Below, piece after piece: positions 27,374 to 35,269 of a DNA stretch of 64,000 bases. How positions within the stretch are numbered: position 1 is the first letter of the stretch; every line of letters starts with the position of its first letter. A program made the position numbers and the translations under genes. This DNA is from Stutzerimonas stutzeri (GTDB taxonomy: Bacteria; Pseudomonadota; Gammaproteobacteria; Pseudomonadales; Pseudomonadaceae), in contig NZ_JYHV01000029.1 in assembly GCF_000952685.1 (NCBI RefSeq), positions 310,001 through 374,000 of the forward strand, in the 5' to 3' direction. The notes under the pieces were generated by a model. It searched no databases, had not been told where the DNA came from, and saw only the letters and a program-made list of their open reading frames with translations.

Positions 27374-29464
27374 ATGTCCCTCAGAGCAGTTTCGAACGTG
27401 CCAAGGGCGGTACTGGGTGCCGTCGTGCTGGCCGCCATGTTCGGGGTCGCGACGCCGATCCAGCAGGCATACGCAGCCACGTCAACAACGAACACCCTTC
27501 AGACCGTCGCCACCGCTCAGGTCAATGACTTCACCAGCCCCCAGTGGAACAAGGGCATCTGGCGCCAGTCCGCCGGGTTCTCCATTCCAGCGACGTCAGC
27601 CAGCAAAGCAGCTTTCAAGAAAGGTGCGCAGGTGAGGCTGGCGAATGGCCAGATTCGCACCGTGAAGGTCGTCTATTTTTCCGGCGCCCACATGAGCGTG
27701 ATGCTGTCGGGTGCAACGCTCGACGCTGCGGCCGCCGGCTATCCACGCACCGTTGCAGCGCTGGACTCGGCGCCGGTTTCCAGCACGCCGCCGGCGACAT
27801 CCGCACCGACGCCGAGCACGACGACCCACAGCAGCGCCATCAACAACTACACCAACAGCGACTGGCTGAACGGGGTGTGGCGTAAGTCGGCGGGCTTCTC
27901 GATTCCCCTGAACACCACCAACCGCTCTGTATTCAAACCCGGCGCCTCGGTGAAAATCGCAAACGGCCAGATCCGCACCATTACCGCCGTGTACACTTCC
28001 GGCAGCAACATGAGCGTGATGCTCTCGGGCAGCACCCTCAGCGGTACGCTCGGCTACCCGAACAAATTGTTCTCGACTACCAGCACGGCGGCACCAACCC
28101 CGGCCCCGTCCGCGCCGAGTCAACCCTCTACGCCCGTGGTCACGCCGCCTGCGAACCAGACGCCAGCTCAAGTCGTGGCACTGAACGCCTTCAACGGCGG
28201 CGACTTCGTCAATGGCATCTACAACACCAGCAAGTTCAACGGCGTATCGGTCAAGGCGACGGCTGAGAACAAGGCCGCATTCCATAAAGGCGCGAAGATC
28301 CGATTCGCCGATGGCCAGATTCGCACCATCAAGCTGATCTACCAATCTGGCGGTAACATGACCGTCATGGTCGATGGCGGCACCCTCAACGGTAAGGCCG
28401 TGGGCTATCCGCGCACCGTCTCGGTCAGCAACACGGGATTCAACACGCAGACCCCGAACGCCGGCAGCCAGACACCCGCTACCGGCGGCGCGCCGGCAAA
28501 CCCGATCAATCTGGTGGGCATCAACCTGGCGGGTGCCGAATTCGGCGCCGACGTCGCGCTACCCGGCACCTATCTGAAGCAGTACATCTACCCCGGCGAA
28601 GCGGACTTCAAACGCTACGCCGAACGCAACCTGAAGCTGGTACGCCTGCCGTTTCGCTGGGAGCGCATCCAACCGCGGCTTAACGGCGAATTGAACCGCG
28701 CCGAGCTGGGACGTCTTCTGGCGACGCTCAACCATGCCAGGAAATACGACATGCAGGTCATCCTCGACATGCATAACTACTATCGCTACTACGGAAAGAT
28801 GATTGGCTCCAATGAAGTACCGGTGAGCGCCTTCGCCGATACCTGGAAGCGTATCGCGCAGCAGGTCGCCAATCACCCGGCGGTCTATGGCTACGGTTTG
28901 ATGAACGAGCCGCACACCACCAACGGCAAGTGGCCCGTCGCCGCCCTTGCGGCCGCGAAAAGCATTCGCAGCGTCGATTCGCAGCGCTGGGTGATCATCG
29001 CCGGCGATCGTTGGTCGAGCGCGTTCCACTGGCCGTCCTATAACACCAAGCTGGTCAGCGACCCTTGGATGCGCGATGCGAAAAACAACCTGATGTTCGA
29101 AGCCCACCTGTATTTCGACAAGGACTACTCCGGCTACTACACGAACAGGAACGAGGTTTATGACCCGATGATCGGCGTGGTCAGAGCCAAGCCTTTCGTC
29201 GAATGGCTTAGCAAGTACCGCCTGCGAGGCTTTATCGGCGAACACGGCGCACCGGACTTCTCACCCTCGGCCGTCGCCGCGACGGACAACCTGCTCCGTT
29301 ATCTGGGCCAGCATTGCATTCCGAGCACCTACTGGGCAGCCGGGCCCTGGTGGAACGACTATCCGTTGTCGCTGGACGTCAAAAACGGTAAGCCGCGTCC
29401 GCAGCTGCCGGTATTGCAAAAGCACGCCGCCAACAAGGCGTGCGGAGCGGTCGGCCCGCTGTAA
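27374..29464 (+). CDS. Secreted GH5-type glycoside hydrolase with three N-terminal repeat modules
   Basis: 696 residues. Signal peptide at 1-35 (…IQQAYA-ATS). Three copies of a module of about 78 residues follow (50-128, 156-232, 270-351), joined by Ser/Thr/Pro-rich linkers. From about 378 comes a GH5 (cellulase-type) barrel: LVGINLAGAEFG, YAERNLKLVRLPFRWERIQP, the acid/base E512 in GLMNEPH, H578/Y580 in EAHLYFD and the nucleophile E623 in FIGEHGAPD. It should cut a beta-linked glucan or similar exopolysaccharide outside the cell; the substrate is unknown. The ATG at 27374 has GGAG 8 bp upstream; the open frame starts at 27341 but runs through the leader hairpin. Monogenic, preceded by an AT-rich gap. 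Confidence 0.85.
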   Translation: MSLRAVSNVPRAVLGAVVLAAMFGVATPIQQAYAATSTTNTLQTVATAQVNDFTSPQWNKGIWRQSAGFSIPATSASKAAFKKGAQVRLANGQIRTVKVVYFSGAHMSVMLSGATLDAAAAGYPRTVAALDSAPVSSTPPATSAPTPSTTTHSSAINNYTNSDWLNGVWRKSAGFSIPLNTTNRSVFKPGASVKIANGQIRTITAVYTSGSNMSVMLSGSTLSGTLGYPNKLFSTTSTAAPTPAPSAPSQPSTPVVTPPANQTPAQVVALNAFNGGDFVNGIYNTSKFNGVSVKATAENKAAFHKGAKIRFADGQIRTIKLIYQSGGNMTVMVDGGTLNGKAVGYPRTVSVSNTGFNTQTPNAGSQTPATGGAPANPINLVGINLAGAEFGADVALPGTYLKQYIYPGEADFKRYAERNLKLVRLPFRWERIQPRLNGELNRAELGRLLATLNHARKYDMQVILDMHNYYRYYGKMIGSNEVPVSAFADTWKRIAQQVANHPAVYGYGLMNEPHTTNGKWPVAALAAAKSIRSVDSQRWVIIAGDRWSSAFHWPSYNTKLVSDPWMRDAKNNLMFEAHLYFDKDYSGYYTNRNEVYDPMIGVVRAKPFVEWLSKYRLRGFIGEHGAPDFSPSAVAATDNLLRYLGQHCIPSTYWAAGPWWNDYPLSLDVKNGKPRPQLPVLQKHAANKACGAVGPL
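27521..28426 (+). repeat. Three protein-level repeats in the GH5 enzyme
   Basis: Repeat 1 covers 27521-27757, repeat 2 27839-28069 and repeat 3 28181-28426. All share a start like NxFTxxxWxxGxWRxSAGFSI, a core NGQIRTxxxVYxSGxxM, then SVMLSGxTL and a GYPRTV end. The third copy has diverged most (GGDFVNGIYNTSKFNG, MTVMVDGGTL). Similar modules usually serve as carbohydrate- or surface-binding units; I do not recognise a named family. Confidence 0.85.
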
Positions 29465-29475
29465 TCGGCCATCGT

Positions 29476-29512
29476 GGTCGGCTGCGTCCCGTTCGATGAC
29501 GCACAGCCGACC
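29476..29512. terminator. Bidirectional terminator between convergent genes
   Basis: GGTCGGCTG..CGTC pairs with GACGCACAGCCGACC, leaving a 2-nt bulge and an 8-9 nt loop. It fills the 48-bp gap between the GH5 gene and the convergent small gene. No T tract on either side, so efficiency is uncertain. Confidence 0.55.
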
Positions 29513-29881
29513 TCACCCTGTCGCCAGGGTATCGAAGACTTCCGGGGTGAGCGCCGCTTCCCCCTTCTCTTCCAGCCGTTGGCGGTGGCTGCCATCGCCA
29601 CCGAGCATGCGCAGCAACCGCGTGCCGCGCTCGGTCAACACGAAGTTCTCGCCGTTGCCGCCCTCTTCTTCCGGCCGCGTCACCATGAAGCCGCCCTCGA
29701 ACAGCAGGCTTTCGTAATTCTGCGCCTCGGCCTTCAACGAATCCATGTTGGGTAACGGCTGACCGGCGTCCTCCATGGCCATCGCGTGTTCGTCGGCGTA
29801 CTGGCGCGGGGCGAAAGCCTCGTTGCCGGGCTTCTGCGCTTCTCGCAGCAGGCGCAGCATCAGATCCCAGTCGTAAGTCAT
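29513..29881 (-). CDS. Small conserved protein, DUF2513-like
   Basis: 122 residues, probably cytoplasmic. It opens MTYDWDLMLRLLREAQK, and the middle reads like a winged-helix segment ending in LTERGTRLLRMLGG, which is reminiscent of DUF2513 proteins (often in phages and called transcriptional regulators). That family link is tentative. The ATG at 29881 has a strong AGGAGAAAGG ribosome site; the frame extends upstream to 29950 without one. Stand-alone gene, convergent with the GH5 gene and divergent from the small exported protein gene. Confidence 0.7.
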   Translation of the reverse strand: MTYDWDLMLRLLREAQKPGNEAFAPRQYADEHAMAMEDAGQPLPNMDSLKAEAQNYESLLFEGGFMVTRPEEEGGNGENFVLTERGTRLLRMLGGDGSHRQRLEEKGEAALTPEVFDTLATG

Positions 29882-30035
29882 GTCCTTTCTCCTGTTGCAC
29901 CGCTTCAGCAGGGCGGCTCTTGCTAATACGGACCCTGCCGATGGCGGCATGGTTCGATCACCGGTGCGGCCGCAGAGGCTGAACTAAAGCGCGCCGACGG
30001 CGATCCACCGAACAAGTCGTTAGAAGGAGCGCACC

Positions 30036-30329
30036 ATGAAATACCTGATGATTCCCCTCGCCGCCGCCCTGCTCGCCAGCCAGCCGGTATTCGCCGAATG
30101 CACCACCGATCAGATTGATGCGAAGGCCAAGGAGCTTGCCCAACGGGTGAATCAGCTGACCGAAAGCGACCCCGAGCGCGCGGCCGAGATCAACGAGGAA
30201 CTGCGAGAGATGGAGGTCAAGCAGACTGCCGAGCAGCTTGGCGATGAATGTCAGGCCTATGACAAGCGGCTGCAGCACGTGGAAGAAGCGGAGAAGAAAG
30301 CCGATATCGCACCGGCTGAGAAGCGCTGA
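30036..30329 (+). CDS. Small exported helical protein of unknown function
   Basis: 97 residues. Signal peptide at 1-20 (MKYLMIPLAAALLASQPVFA-EC), then a mature part of about 77 residues that is almost entirely charged amphipathic helix (EINEELREMEVKQTAEQLG), with two cysteines (C22 and C72) that could form a disulfide. Predicted periplasmic. AAGGAG precedes the ATG at 30036. No domain recognised. A hairpin terminator follows. Confidence 0.75.
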   Translation: MKYLMIPLAAALLASQPVFAECTTDQIDAKAKELAQRVNQLTESDPERAAEINEELREMEVKQTAEQLGDECQAYDKRLQHVEEAEKKADIAPAEKR

Positions 30330-30339
30330 GAGGCGCTTA

Positions 30340-30366
30340 AGCCGGGGCAGTGAGGCCGCCCCGGCT
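30340..30366. terminator. Bidirectional terminator between the small exported protein and DEAD-box helicase genes
   Basis: Perfect 9-bp stem AGCCGGGGC / GCCCCGGCT with a 9-nt loop, in the 46-bp gap between two convergent genes. No T tract. Confidence 0.55.
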
Positions 30367-30375
30367 CTGAGCCGA

Positions 30376-31722
30376 TTATTCGGCGACGGGCTTTTTGCGA
30401 CGCAGCGGCGCCATGCCGTCCTGGCTCACGATCTGTGATGGCGGCGTCTCACGCTTGGCGTTCTTCGGTCGCTTGGCGGTCGGTTTGCCAGTCGGCTTGG
30501 CCTTCTTGTCGATGGCCTTCTTCTTGTCGTCCTTTTTCTTCTTGGTGCCCGCCGCCTTGCCTGAAGCCTTGAGGTTCTTCGGGCCCATGTAACTGCCCTT
30601 CAGCCCCTTGATGACGCGTCGCTCGAAGCGCTGCTTGAGATAGCGTTCAATGCTCGACATCAGGTTCCAGTCGTTGTGGCAGATCAGCGAGATCGCCAGC
30701 CCTTCGGCACCGGCGCGACCGGTCCGGCCGATCCGATGCACGTACTCGTCGCCGGAACGCGGCATGTCGAAGTTGATCACCAGGTCCAGGCCTTCGATAT
30801 CCAGCCCTCGCGCCGCCACATCGGTGGCCACCAGAACCTTGACCCCACCTTCCTTGACCCGGTCGATGGCCAGCTTGCGGTCCTTCTGGTCCTTGTCGCC
30901 GTGCAGCACGAAAGCCTTCACACCCTCGGCCACCAGACGGCCATACAAGCGATCGGCCTGCACGCGGGTGTTGGTGAAGATCACCGCCTTCTTGTAGGTC
31001 TCGTTGGCCAGCAGCCAATGCACCAGTTTTTCCTTATGCTCGGTGTTTTCGGCGGTGATGATCTGCTGGCGGGTGCCTTCGTTCAGTTCGCTGATGCGGT
31101 TGAGCTGCAGATGCAGCGGATCGCGCAGCACGCTGGCTGACATCTCGCGTAGCGCGGCGCCACCGCTGGTGGCGGAGAACAGCAGGGTCTGCTGGCGCTT
31201 GGCGCATTCGCCGACCAGGCGCTGCACGTCGTCAGCGAAGCCCATGTCGAGCATGCGATCGGCTTCATCGAGGATGAGCAGCTCAACGTCCTTGAGGACC
31301 AGCGTGCCGGCGTTCAGATGCTCAATCATGCGTCCCGGGGTGCCGATGAGGATATCCGGCACCTTGCGCAGGATCGCGGCCTGGACCTTGAAATCCTCAC
31401 CGCCGGTGATCATCGCCGACTTGATGAAGGTGAATTGCGCGAAGCGCTCGACTTCCTTGAGGGTCTGCTGGGCCAGTTCGCGGGTCGGCAACAGAATCAG
31501 CGCACGCACATCGGTGCGGACCACCGCATCGCCGATCAAACGGTTGAGCATAGGCAGCACGAAAGCCGCGGTCTTGCCGCTGCCGGTCTGCGCCGTTACC
31601 CGCAGGTCACGCCCTTCAAGCGCCGGAGGTATGGCCGCCACCTGCACCGGCGTCGGCTCGACGAATTTGAGTTCGGCGATCGCCTTGAGCAGGCGTTCGT
31701 GCAGGGCGAATTGGTCAAACAA
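30376..31722 (-). CDS. DEAD-box ATP-dependent RNA helicase with basic C-terminal tail
   Basis: 448 residues when read from a TTG at 31722 (M/LFDQFALHERLLKAIAEL). GAGGTG lies 8 bp upstream of that TTG, whereas the in-frame ATG at 31758 has no ribosome site and adds 12 residues not typical of the family. Seen: Q motif FVEPTPVQ (20-27), Walker A AQTGSGKT (44-51), DEAD box LILDEADRMLDMGF near 155, SAT motif LFSATSG, and motif VI HRIGRTGRAG. After about residue 385 comes a lysine-rich low-complexity tail (GTKKKKDDKKKAIDKKAK), likely an RNA-binding extension. Role in ribosome assembly or RNA decay is plausible by analogy with SrmB/RhlE-type helicases; I cannot choose between them. Confidence 0.85.
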   Translation of the reverse strand: MFDQFALHERLLKAIAELKFVEPTPVQVAAIPPALEGRDLRVTAQTGSGKTAAFVLPMLNRLIGDAVVRTDVRALILLPTRELAQQTLKEVERFAQFTFIKSAMITGGEDFKVQAAILRKVPDILIGTPGRMIEHLNAGTLVLKDVELLILDEADRMLDMGFADDVQRLVGECAKRQQTLLFSATSGGAALREMSASVLRDPLHLQLNRISELNEGTRQQIITAENTEHKEKLVHWLLANETYKKAVIFTNTRVQADRLYGRLVAEGVKAFVLHGDKDQKDRKLAIDRVKEGGVKVLVATDVAARGLDIEGLDLVINFDMPRSGDEYVHRIGRTGRAGAEGLAISLICHNDWNLMSSIERYLKQRFERRVIKGLKGSYMGPKNLKASGKAAGTKKKKDDKKKAIDKKAKPTGKPTAKRPKNAKRETPPSQIVSQDGMAPLRRKKPVAE

Positions 31723-31912
31723 GGGTGACACCTCGGGTAGGTCGAAAAAACGTCGCATAGATTAACGCGTCCAGCCGCCGCGGAGGCGCCTTTATGCGGC
31801 CTGAGCTGCTCAACCGGCCCGGCGAGCATCGTGCGGATCGTGCGGGCGCGACCGGTGCCTGGCGATGCGGCCGCAGCCAAGCCGAGCCCGCGGACGCGGC
31901 GTTAGCGGCCCG

Positions 31913-32251
31913 TCAGGAAGACGTTTGCGGCTCACAGGTCAGCTTGATGCGCAGGCGGATCACATCACGCTTGAACTTGGCGACCATGGGTTTACGCTCG
32001 CCCGCCTTCAGGACGGTGTGGCGGGTTCGCGGCGCCTCCGGCCCATTGCGGAACACCGCGGTGCAGTCGACCGGGTGTTCACTGAAGTTCTGCAGTATCA
32101 GGCCGGCCATGTCTCGGTCGATGGTTTCAGTGGTGGCCAGCACGTCGGCACCGTTAAGTTCCTGCTCTACTTCCACTGGGTAGCTGACGGCCAGGGCGCT
32201 CAGTGGGATGATGGCGAGCGAAGCGAGCGCGGCGAAGCAGATGCTTTTCAT
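31913..32251 (-). CDS. Exported conserved protein of unknown function
   Basis: 112 residues. Signal peptide at 1-21 (MKSICFAALASLAIIPLSALA-VS). The mature part (YPVEVEQELNGADVLATTET) ends with a basic, beta-rich segment KRDVIRLRIKLTCEPQTSS and has two cysteines, C62-like and one near the C-terminus, that could pair. Predicted periplasmic. Relatives in Pseudomonas genomes are sometimes labelled 3-phosphoglycerate kinase, which the size and signal peptide exclude. AAGGAG precedes the ATG at 32251. Divergent from the LysR gene 66 bp away. Confidence 0.7.
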   Translation of the reverse strand: MKSICFAALASLAIIPLSALAVSYPVEVEQELNGADVLATTETIDRDMAGLILQNFSEHPVDCTAVFRNGPEAPRTRHTVLKAGERKPMVAKFKRDVIRLRIKLTCEPQTSS

Positions 32252-32317
32252 TTTTTGTAAGGGCTCCTTGTCAAGGCTTGCCAGCGTACCAGACAGACGC
32301 CACAGGAAAACCATGGA

Positions 32318-33262
32318 ATGAAAGTGCCACGCGTGACCCTCGATCAATGGCGAACTCTGCAGGCGGTGATCGACCACGGCGGCTTCGCCCAGGCCGCCGA
32401 GATGCTGCACCGCTCGCAGTCATCGGTCAGCTACACCGTAGCGCGCATGCAGGAGCAGCTGGGCGTACCACTGCTGCGTATCGACGGCCGCAAGGCGGTG
32501 CTCACCGACGCCGGCGAAGTATTGTTGCGCCGCTCCCGGCAACTGCTCGTCCAGGCCGGACAGCTCGAAGAACTGGCTCATCACATGGAGCAGGGTTGGG
32601 AAGCCGAGGTCCGCCTGGTGGTGGACGCCGCCTACCCCAACGCCAAACTGATCCGTGCGTTGACCGAGTTCATGCCCAAAAGCCGCGGTTGCCGGGTTCG
32701 GCTACGCGAAGAGGTACTGTCCGGCGTCGAGGACGTACTCAAGGACGGCACCGCCGATCTCGCCATCAGCGCCTTGGATATCACCGGCTACCTCGGCGCG
32801 GAGCTGAGCCACGTGGAATTCATCGCCGTCGCCCACGCCGACCATTCGCTGCACCAGTTGCAACGCAAGCTCAGCGTGCAGGACCTGCAGAGCCAGATGC
32901 AGGTGGTGGTGCGCGATTCCGGCCAGCGACAACCACGCGACAGCGGCTGGCTGGGCGCCGAACAGCGCTGGACCGTGGGCAGCCTGGCCACCTCGGTGGG
33001 CTTCGTCAGCAGCGGGCTCGGCTTCGCCTGGCTGCCGCGCCACATGATCGGACGCGAGCTGGCCGAAGGCGTGCTCAAACCGTTGCCATTGGTCCAAGGC
33101 AGTATTCGTCGCCCGTTGTTCTATCTCTACACTAACCCGAACAAGCCGCTCGGCCCGGCAACCCAGATTCTCATCGACCTGATCAAGACGTACGATGCGC
33201 AATCGCAGCCTGCCAACGGTGGGCTCACCCAGGCTTCCTCCCTCACCAGGACTACATCATGA
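32318..33262 (+). CDS. LysR-family transcriptional regulator
   Basis: 314 residues. N-terminal winged helix-turn-helix at about 1-62: [20 protein letters not shown] then [20 protein letters not shown] and the wing [20 protein letters not shown]. The effector-binding part (about 90-295) has the usual two-lobed layout with [14 protein letters not shown]. The effector is unknown. Its stop codon overlaps the ATG of ppiA (ATGA), which would couple translation of a regulator to a periplasmic foldase. LysR regulators often control the divergent neighbour, here the small exported protein gene at 31.9 kb. Confidence 0.9.
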   Translation: MKVPRVTLDQWRTLQAVIDHGGFAQAAEMLHRSQSSVSYTVARMQEQLGVPLLRIDGRKAVLTDAGEVLLRRSRQLLVQAGQLEELAHHMEQGWEAEVRLVVDAAYPNAKLIRALTEFMPKSRGCRVRLREEVLSGVEDVLKDGTADLAISALDITGYLGAELSHVEFIAVAHADHSLHQLQRKLSVQDLQSQMQVVVRDSGQRQPRDSGWLGAEQRWTVGSLATSVGFVSSGLGFAWLPRHMIGRELAEGVLKPLPLVQGSIRRPLFYLYTNPNKPLGPATQILIDLIKTYDAQSQPANGGLTQASSLTRTTS

Positions 33263-33810
33263 AACGACTCCTACTCGCCGCCTGCTCATTGCTGCTCGCT
33301 GGAAACCTGCTGGCGGCGGAAAACCCGCGCGTGCTGCTGAACACCAGCATGGGCGAAATCGAAATCGAGCTGGAGGCCGAGAAAGCGCCGATCAGCGTGA
33401 AGAACTTCCTCAGCTACGTCGAAAGCGGCTTTTACGACGGCACCGTATTCCACCGCGTGATCCCCGGCTTCATGGTGCAGGGCGGCGGCTTCAATGAAGG
33501 CCTGAACCAGAAGAAGACCGGCGAACCGATCAAGAACGAAGCCGATAACGGCCTGCACAACGTCCGCGGAACGCTGGCGATGGCCCGCACGCAGAACGTC
33601 AACTCAGCCACCAGTCAGTTCTTCATCAACCACCGCGATAACGCGTTTCTCGACCATGGCAGCCGGGATTTCGGCTATGCCGTATTCGGCAAGGTGGTGC
33701 GCGGCATGGACGTGGTCGACCAGATTGCCCAGGTACCGACCGGCAACCGCAGCATGATGCAGAACGTGCCATTGACGCCGGTGAAGATCGTGACCGCGAA
33801 GAAGCTGTAA
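33259..33810 (+). CDS. ppiA: Periplasmic peptidyl-prolyl cis-trans isomerase (cyclophilin A type)
   Basis: 183 residues. Catalyses proline cis-trans isomerisation during protein folding in the periplasm. Signal peptide at 1-20 ([22 protein letters not shown]), then the cyclophilin domain: [15 protein letters not shown], the catalytic arginine in [25 protein letters not shown] and [15 protein letters not shown]. Length and signal fit PpiA. The ATG overlaps the LysR stop; a separate AGGAC site is just upstream. A 9-bp hairpin (TGACGCACG...CGTGCGTCA, 33829-33857) follows but has no T run. Confidence 0.92.
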   Translation: MKRLLLAACSLLLAGNLLAAENPRVLLNTSMGEIEIELEAEKAPISVKNFLSYVESGFYDGTVFHRVIPGFMVQGGGFNEGLNQKKTGEPIKNEADNGLHNVRGTLAMARTQNVNSATSQFFINHRDNAFLDHGSRDFGYAVFGKVVRGMDVVDQIAQVPTGNRSMMQNVPLTPVKIVTAKKL

Positions 33811-33882
33811 CCCCCGACGCAGTCATCCTGACGCACGCCGCTCGCAGCCGTGCGTCATTGCCACCAGTACAGGAGATCCCGC

Positions 33883-34296
33883 ATGAATGATCAGCATCCC
33901 CTGAATACGGCGCAAGGCGAAGCCCAAATGCTGCAGGATCTGCTGAGTGCCGAACGCGCGGGCGCCAAGGTCGCGGGTGAAAGCCTGCAGCATTGCAAAG
34001 ATCCGGCGCAGCGAAAACTGCTGGAGCAGATTCGTCAGGGCGAGGTCGACAGCTGCAGGCTGGTGCTCAACTGCCTCAATCACCTGGGTATCGAGCCTAA
34101 CCGCGAAACCGGTGCGTTCTATGACAAGGCCATGGCTATCGAGTCGCTGGACGAGCGCCTGCCCTTCGTTGATCGGGGGCAGCAGTGGGTGATCCGCAAG
34201 CTGCGCGAATACCTACCGGGTTGTGAGGACGCCTTCATCCGTACCGAACTGGAAAAGATGCTGGCTATCCACGAGATCAACAGCCGGGCCGCCTGA
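33883..34296 (+). CDS. Small helical ferritin-like protein (DUF6306-like)
   Basis: 137 residues, function unknown. All-helical appearance: QMLQDLLSAERAGAKVAGES, then LLEQIRQGEVDSCRLVLNC and ELEKMLAIHEINSRAA. The pattern of Glu/His across four helices (E33, H43, E58/E60, E-x-x-H near the end) resembles ferritin-like bundles, and I recall DUF6306 proteins starting in the same way, but metal binding is not established. No signal peptide. AGGAG sits 9 bp before the ATG at 33883. Convergent with the CHAD gene after 23 bp. Confidence 0.7.
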   Translation: MNDQHPLNTAQGEAQMLQDLLSAERAGAKVAGESLQHCKDPAQRKLLEQIRQGEVDSCRLVLNCLNHLGIEPNRETGAFYDKAMAIESLDERLPFVDRGQQWVIRKLREYLPGCEDAFIRTELEKMLAIHEINSRAA

Positions 34297-34319
34297 GCAA
34301 ATCGACCGCCATGCGATGC

Positions 34320-35216
34320 TCAGCGCTGTGCGTCGTTCCAATAGCGCCGCCAGCGCGCAACCAACTGCTCTGGAGCTTCGACATAGAGTTCGCTGCCGAT
34401 CTTCAGCGCACCGCTCTGCAGCTCGCTGCGACGCTCGGCAATCATTACGTCTAGCCGCTCATGCTGGCTCGGCTCACCAAACAGCTCGGGTTGCCGTTGT
34501 TTCAGCTGCTGCATCATCGCCAGGTCGTGATCGTCGCCGAGCATGTCGGCCAGGCGCTTGAGCGTATCGCTACGCAGTTGCATCAGCGTCGGCCAGCTCG
34601 GCGCGAGCAGTCGCGTCTGGTACCAGTGATCCTTGACCCGCTTGCGCCACTGGTGAAGCTGCTCATCGCTCAGATCAAGACGGGCTTTGGCCAGCTCCGC
34701 ACAGCCATCCGTGTAAGTGCGGTGCACGCCAGCGGCGAACAAATCAAAGTCATTCGTCGCCAGCTTCCACTTCTCGACCCGCTCGCGTAGCGACTGAAGC
34801 TCGGCTTTCGCCTCAACAATTCGTTGATCGATGCCGCTGGTCTCGGTCTCACCACGTCGTGCCCGATCCCGTAGCCGCCGCCGCGTTTTTTTCAGCCCCT
34901 CTTGCGCAAAAGAATCAGGAAATCGCTCCGCCAGCAGATCCCAACTTTCAAGCATCGCAGCGGCATCGCGGGACTCGGCCAAGGCACGCCCAAGGTCGCG
35001 CAAGCGTTGGTTCTCACGTTTGAACTCGCCGCCCAAGGGCTCGCGTACCAAGCGCAACAGCGCGCGTAGCTCCTTGAAGCGCTTGCGCGCCTGGTGAATC
35101 CCTTCGGCACGTTCCGCGACCGGCGCGCCCAGCGCTTCCATGGCTTTGTCGATACCCTGACGCGCCACCTTGCGTACTTCGGCAGCAGGATCGTGCGGAC
35201 GCAGCTTATACCCCAT
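34320..35216 (-). CDS. CHAD-domain protein
   Basis: 298 residues. CHAD domains are conserved histidine alpha-helical domains that bind inorganic polyphosphate and locate to polyphosphate granules. Seen: the first motif EGIHQARKRFKELRALLRLV with H41, R44 and K45, a second helical repeat with QWRKRVKDHWYQTRLL near 200, and LADMLGDDHDLAMMQQL near 235. The protein has no CYTH triphosphatase domain, so it is a stand-alone CHAD. GGAG precedes the ATG at 35216. It lies 53 bp downstream of the Hsp70-like gene on the same strand and may be co-transcribed. Confidence 0.88.
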   Translation of the reverse strand: MGYKLRPHDPAAEVRKVARQGIDKAMEALGAPVAERAEGIHQARKRFKELRALLRLVREPLGGEFKRENQRLRDLGRALAESRDAAAMLESWDLLAERFPDSFAQEGLKKTRRRLRDRARRGETETSGIDQRIVEAKAELQSLRERVEKWKLATNDFDLFAAGVHRTYTDGCAELAKARLDLSDEQLHQWRKRVKDHWYQTRLLAPSWPTLMQLRSDTLKRLADMLGDDHDLAMMQQLKQRQPELFGEPSQHERLDVMIAERRSELQSGALKIGSELYVEAPEQLVARWRRYWNDAQR

Positions 35217-35269
35217 GAGGACTCCTATCAGGCCCGCCGCGGTGCGACTTCGCCGGCGTTAACGGGTAA

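Noticed and set aside
33829..33857. Hairpin after ppiA as a Rho-independent terminator
   Set aside because: The 9-bp stem is perfect but no T run follows, so I noted it only within the ppiA entry.
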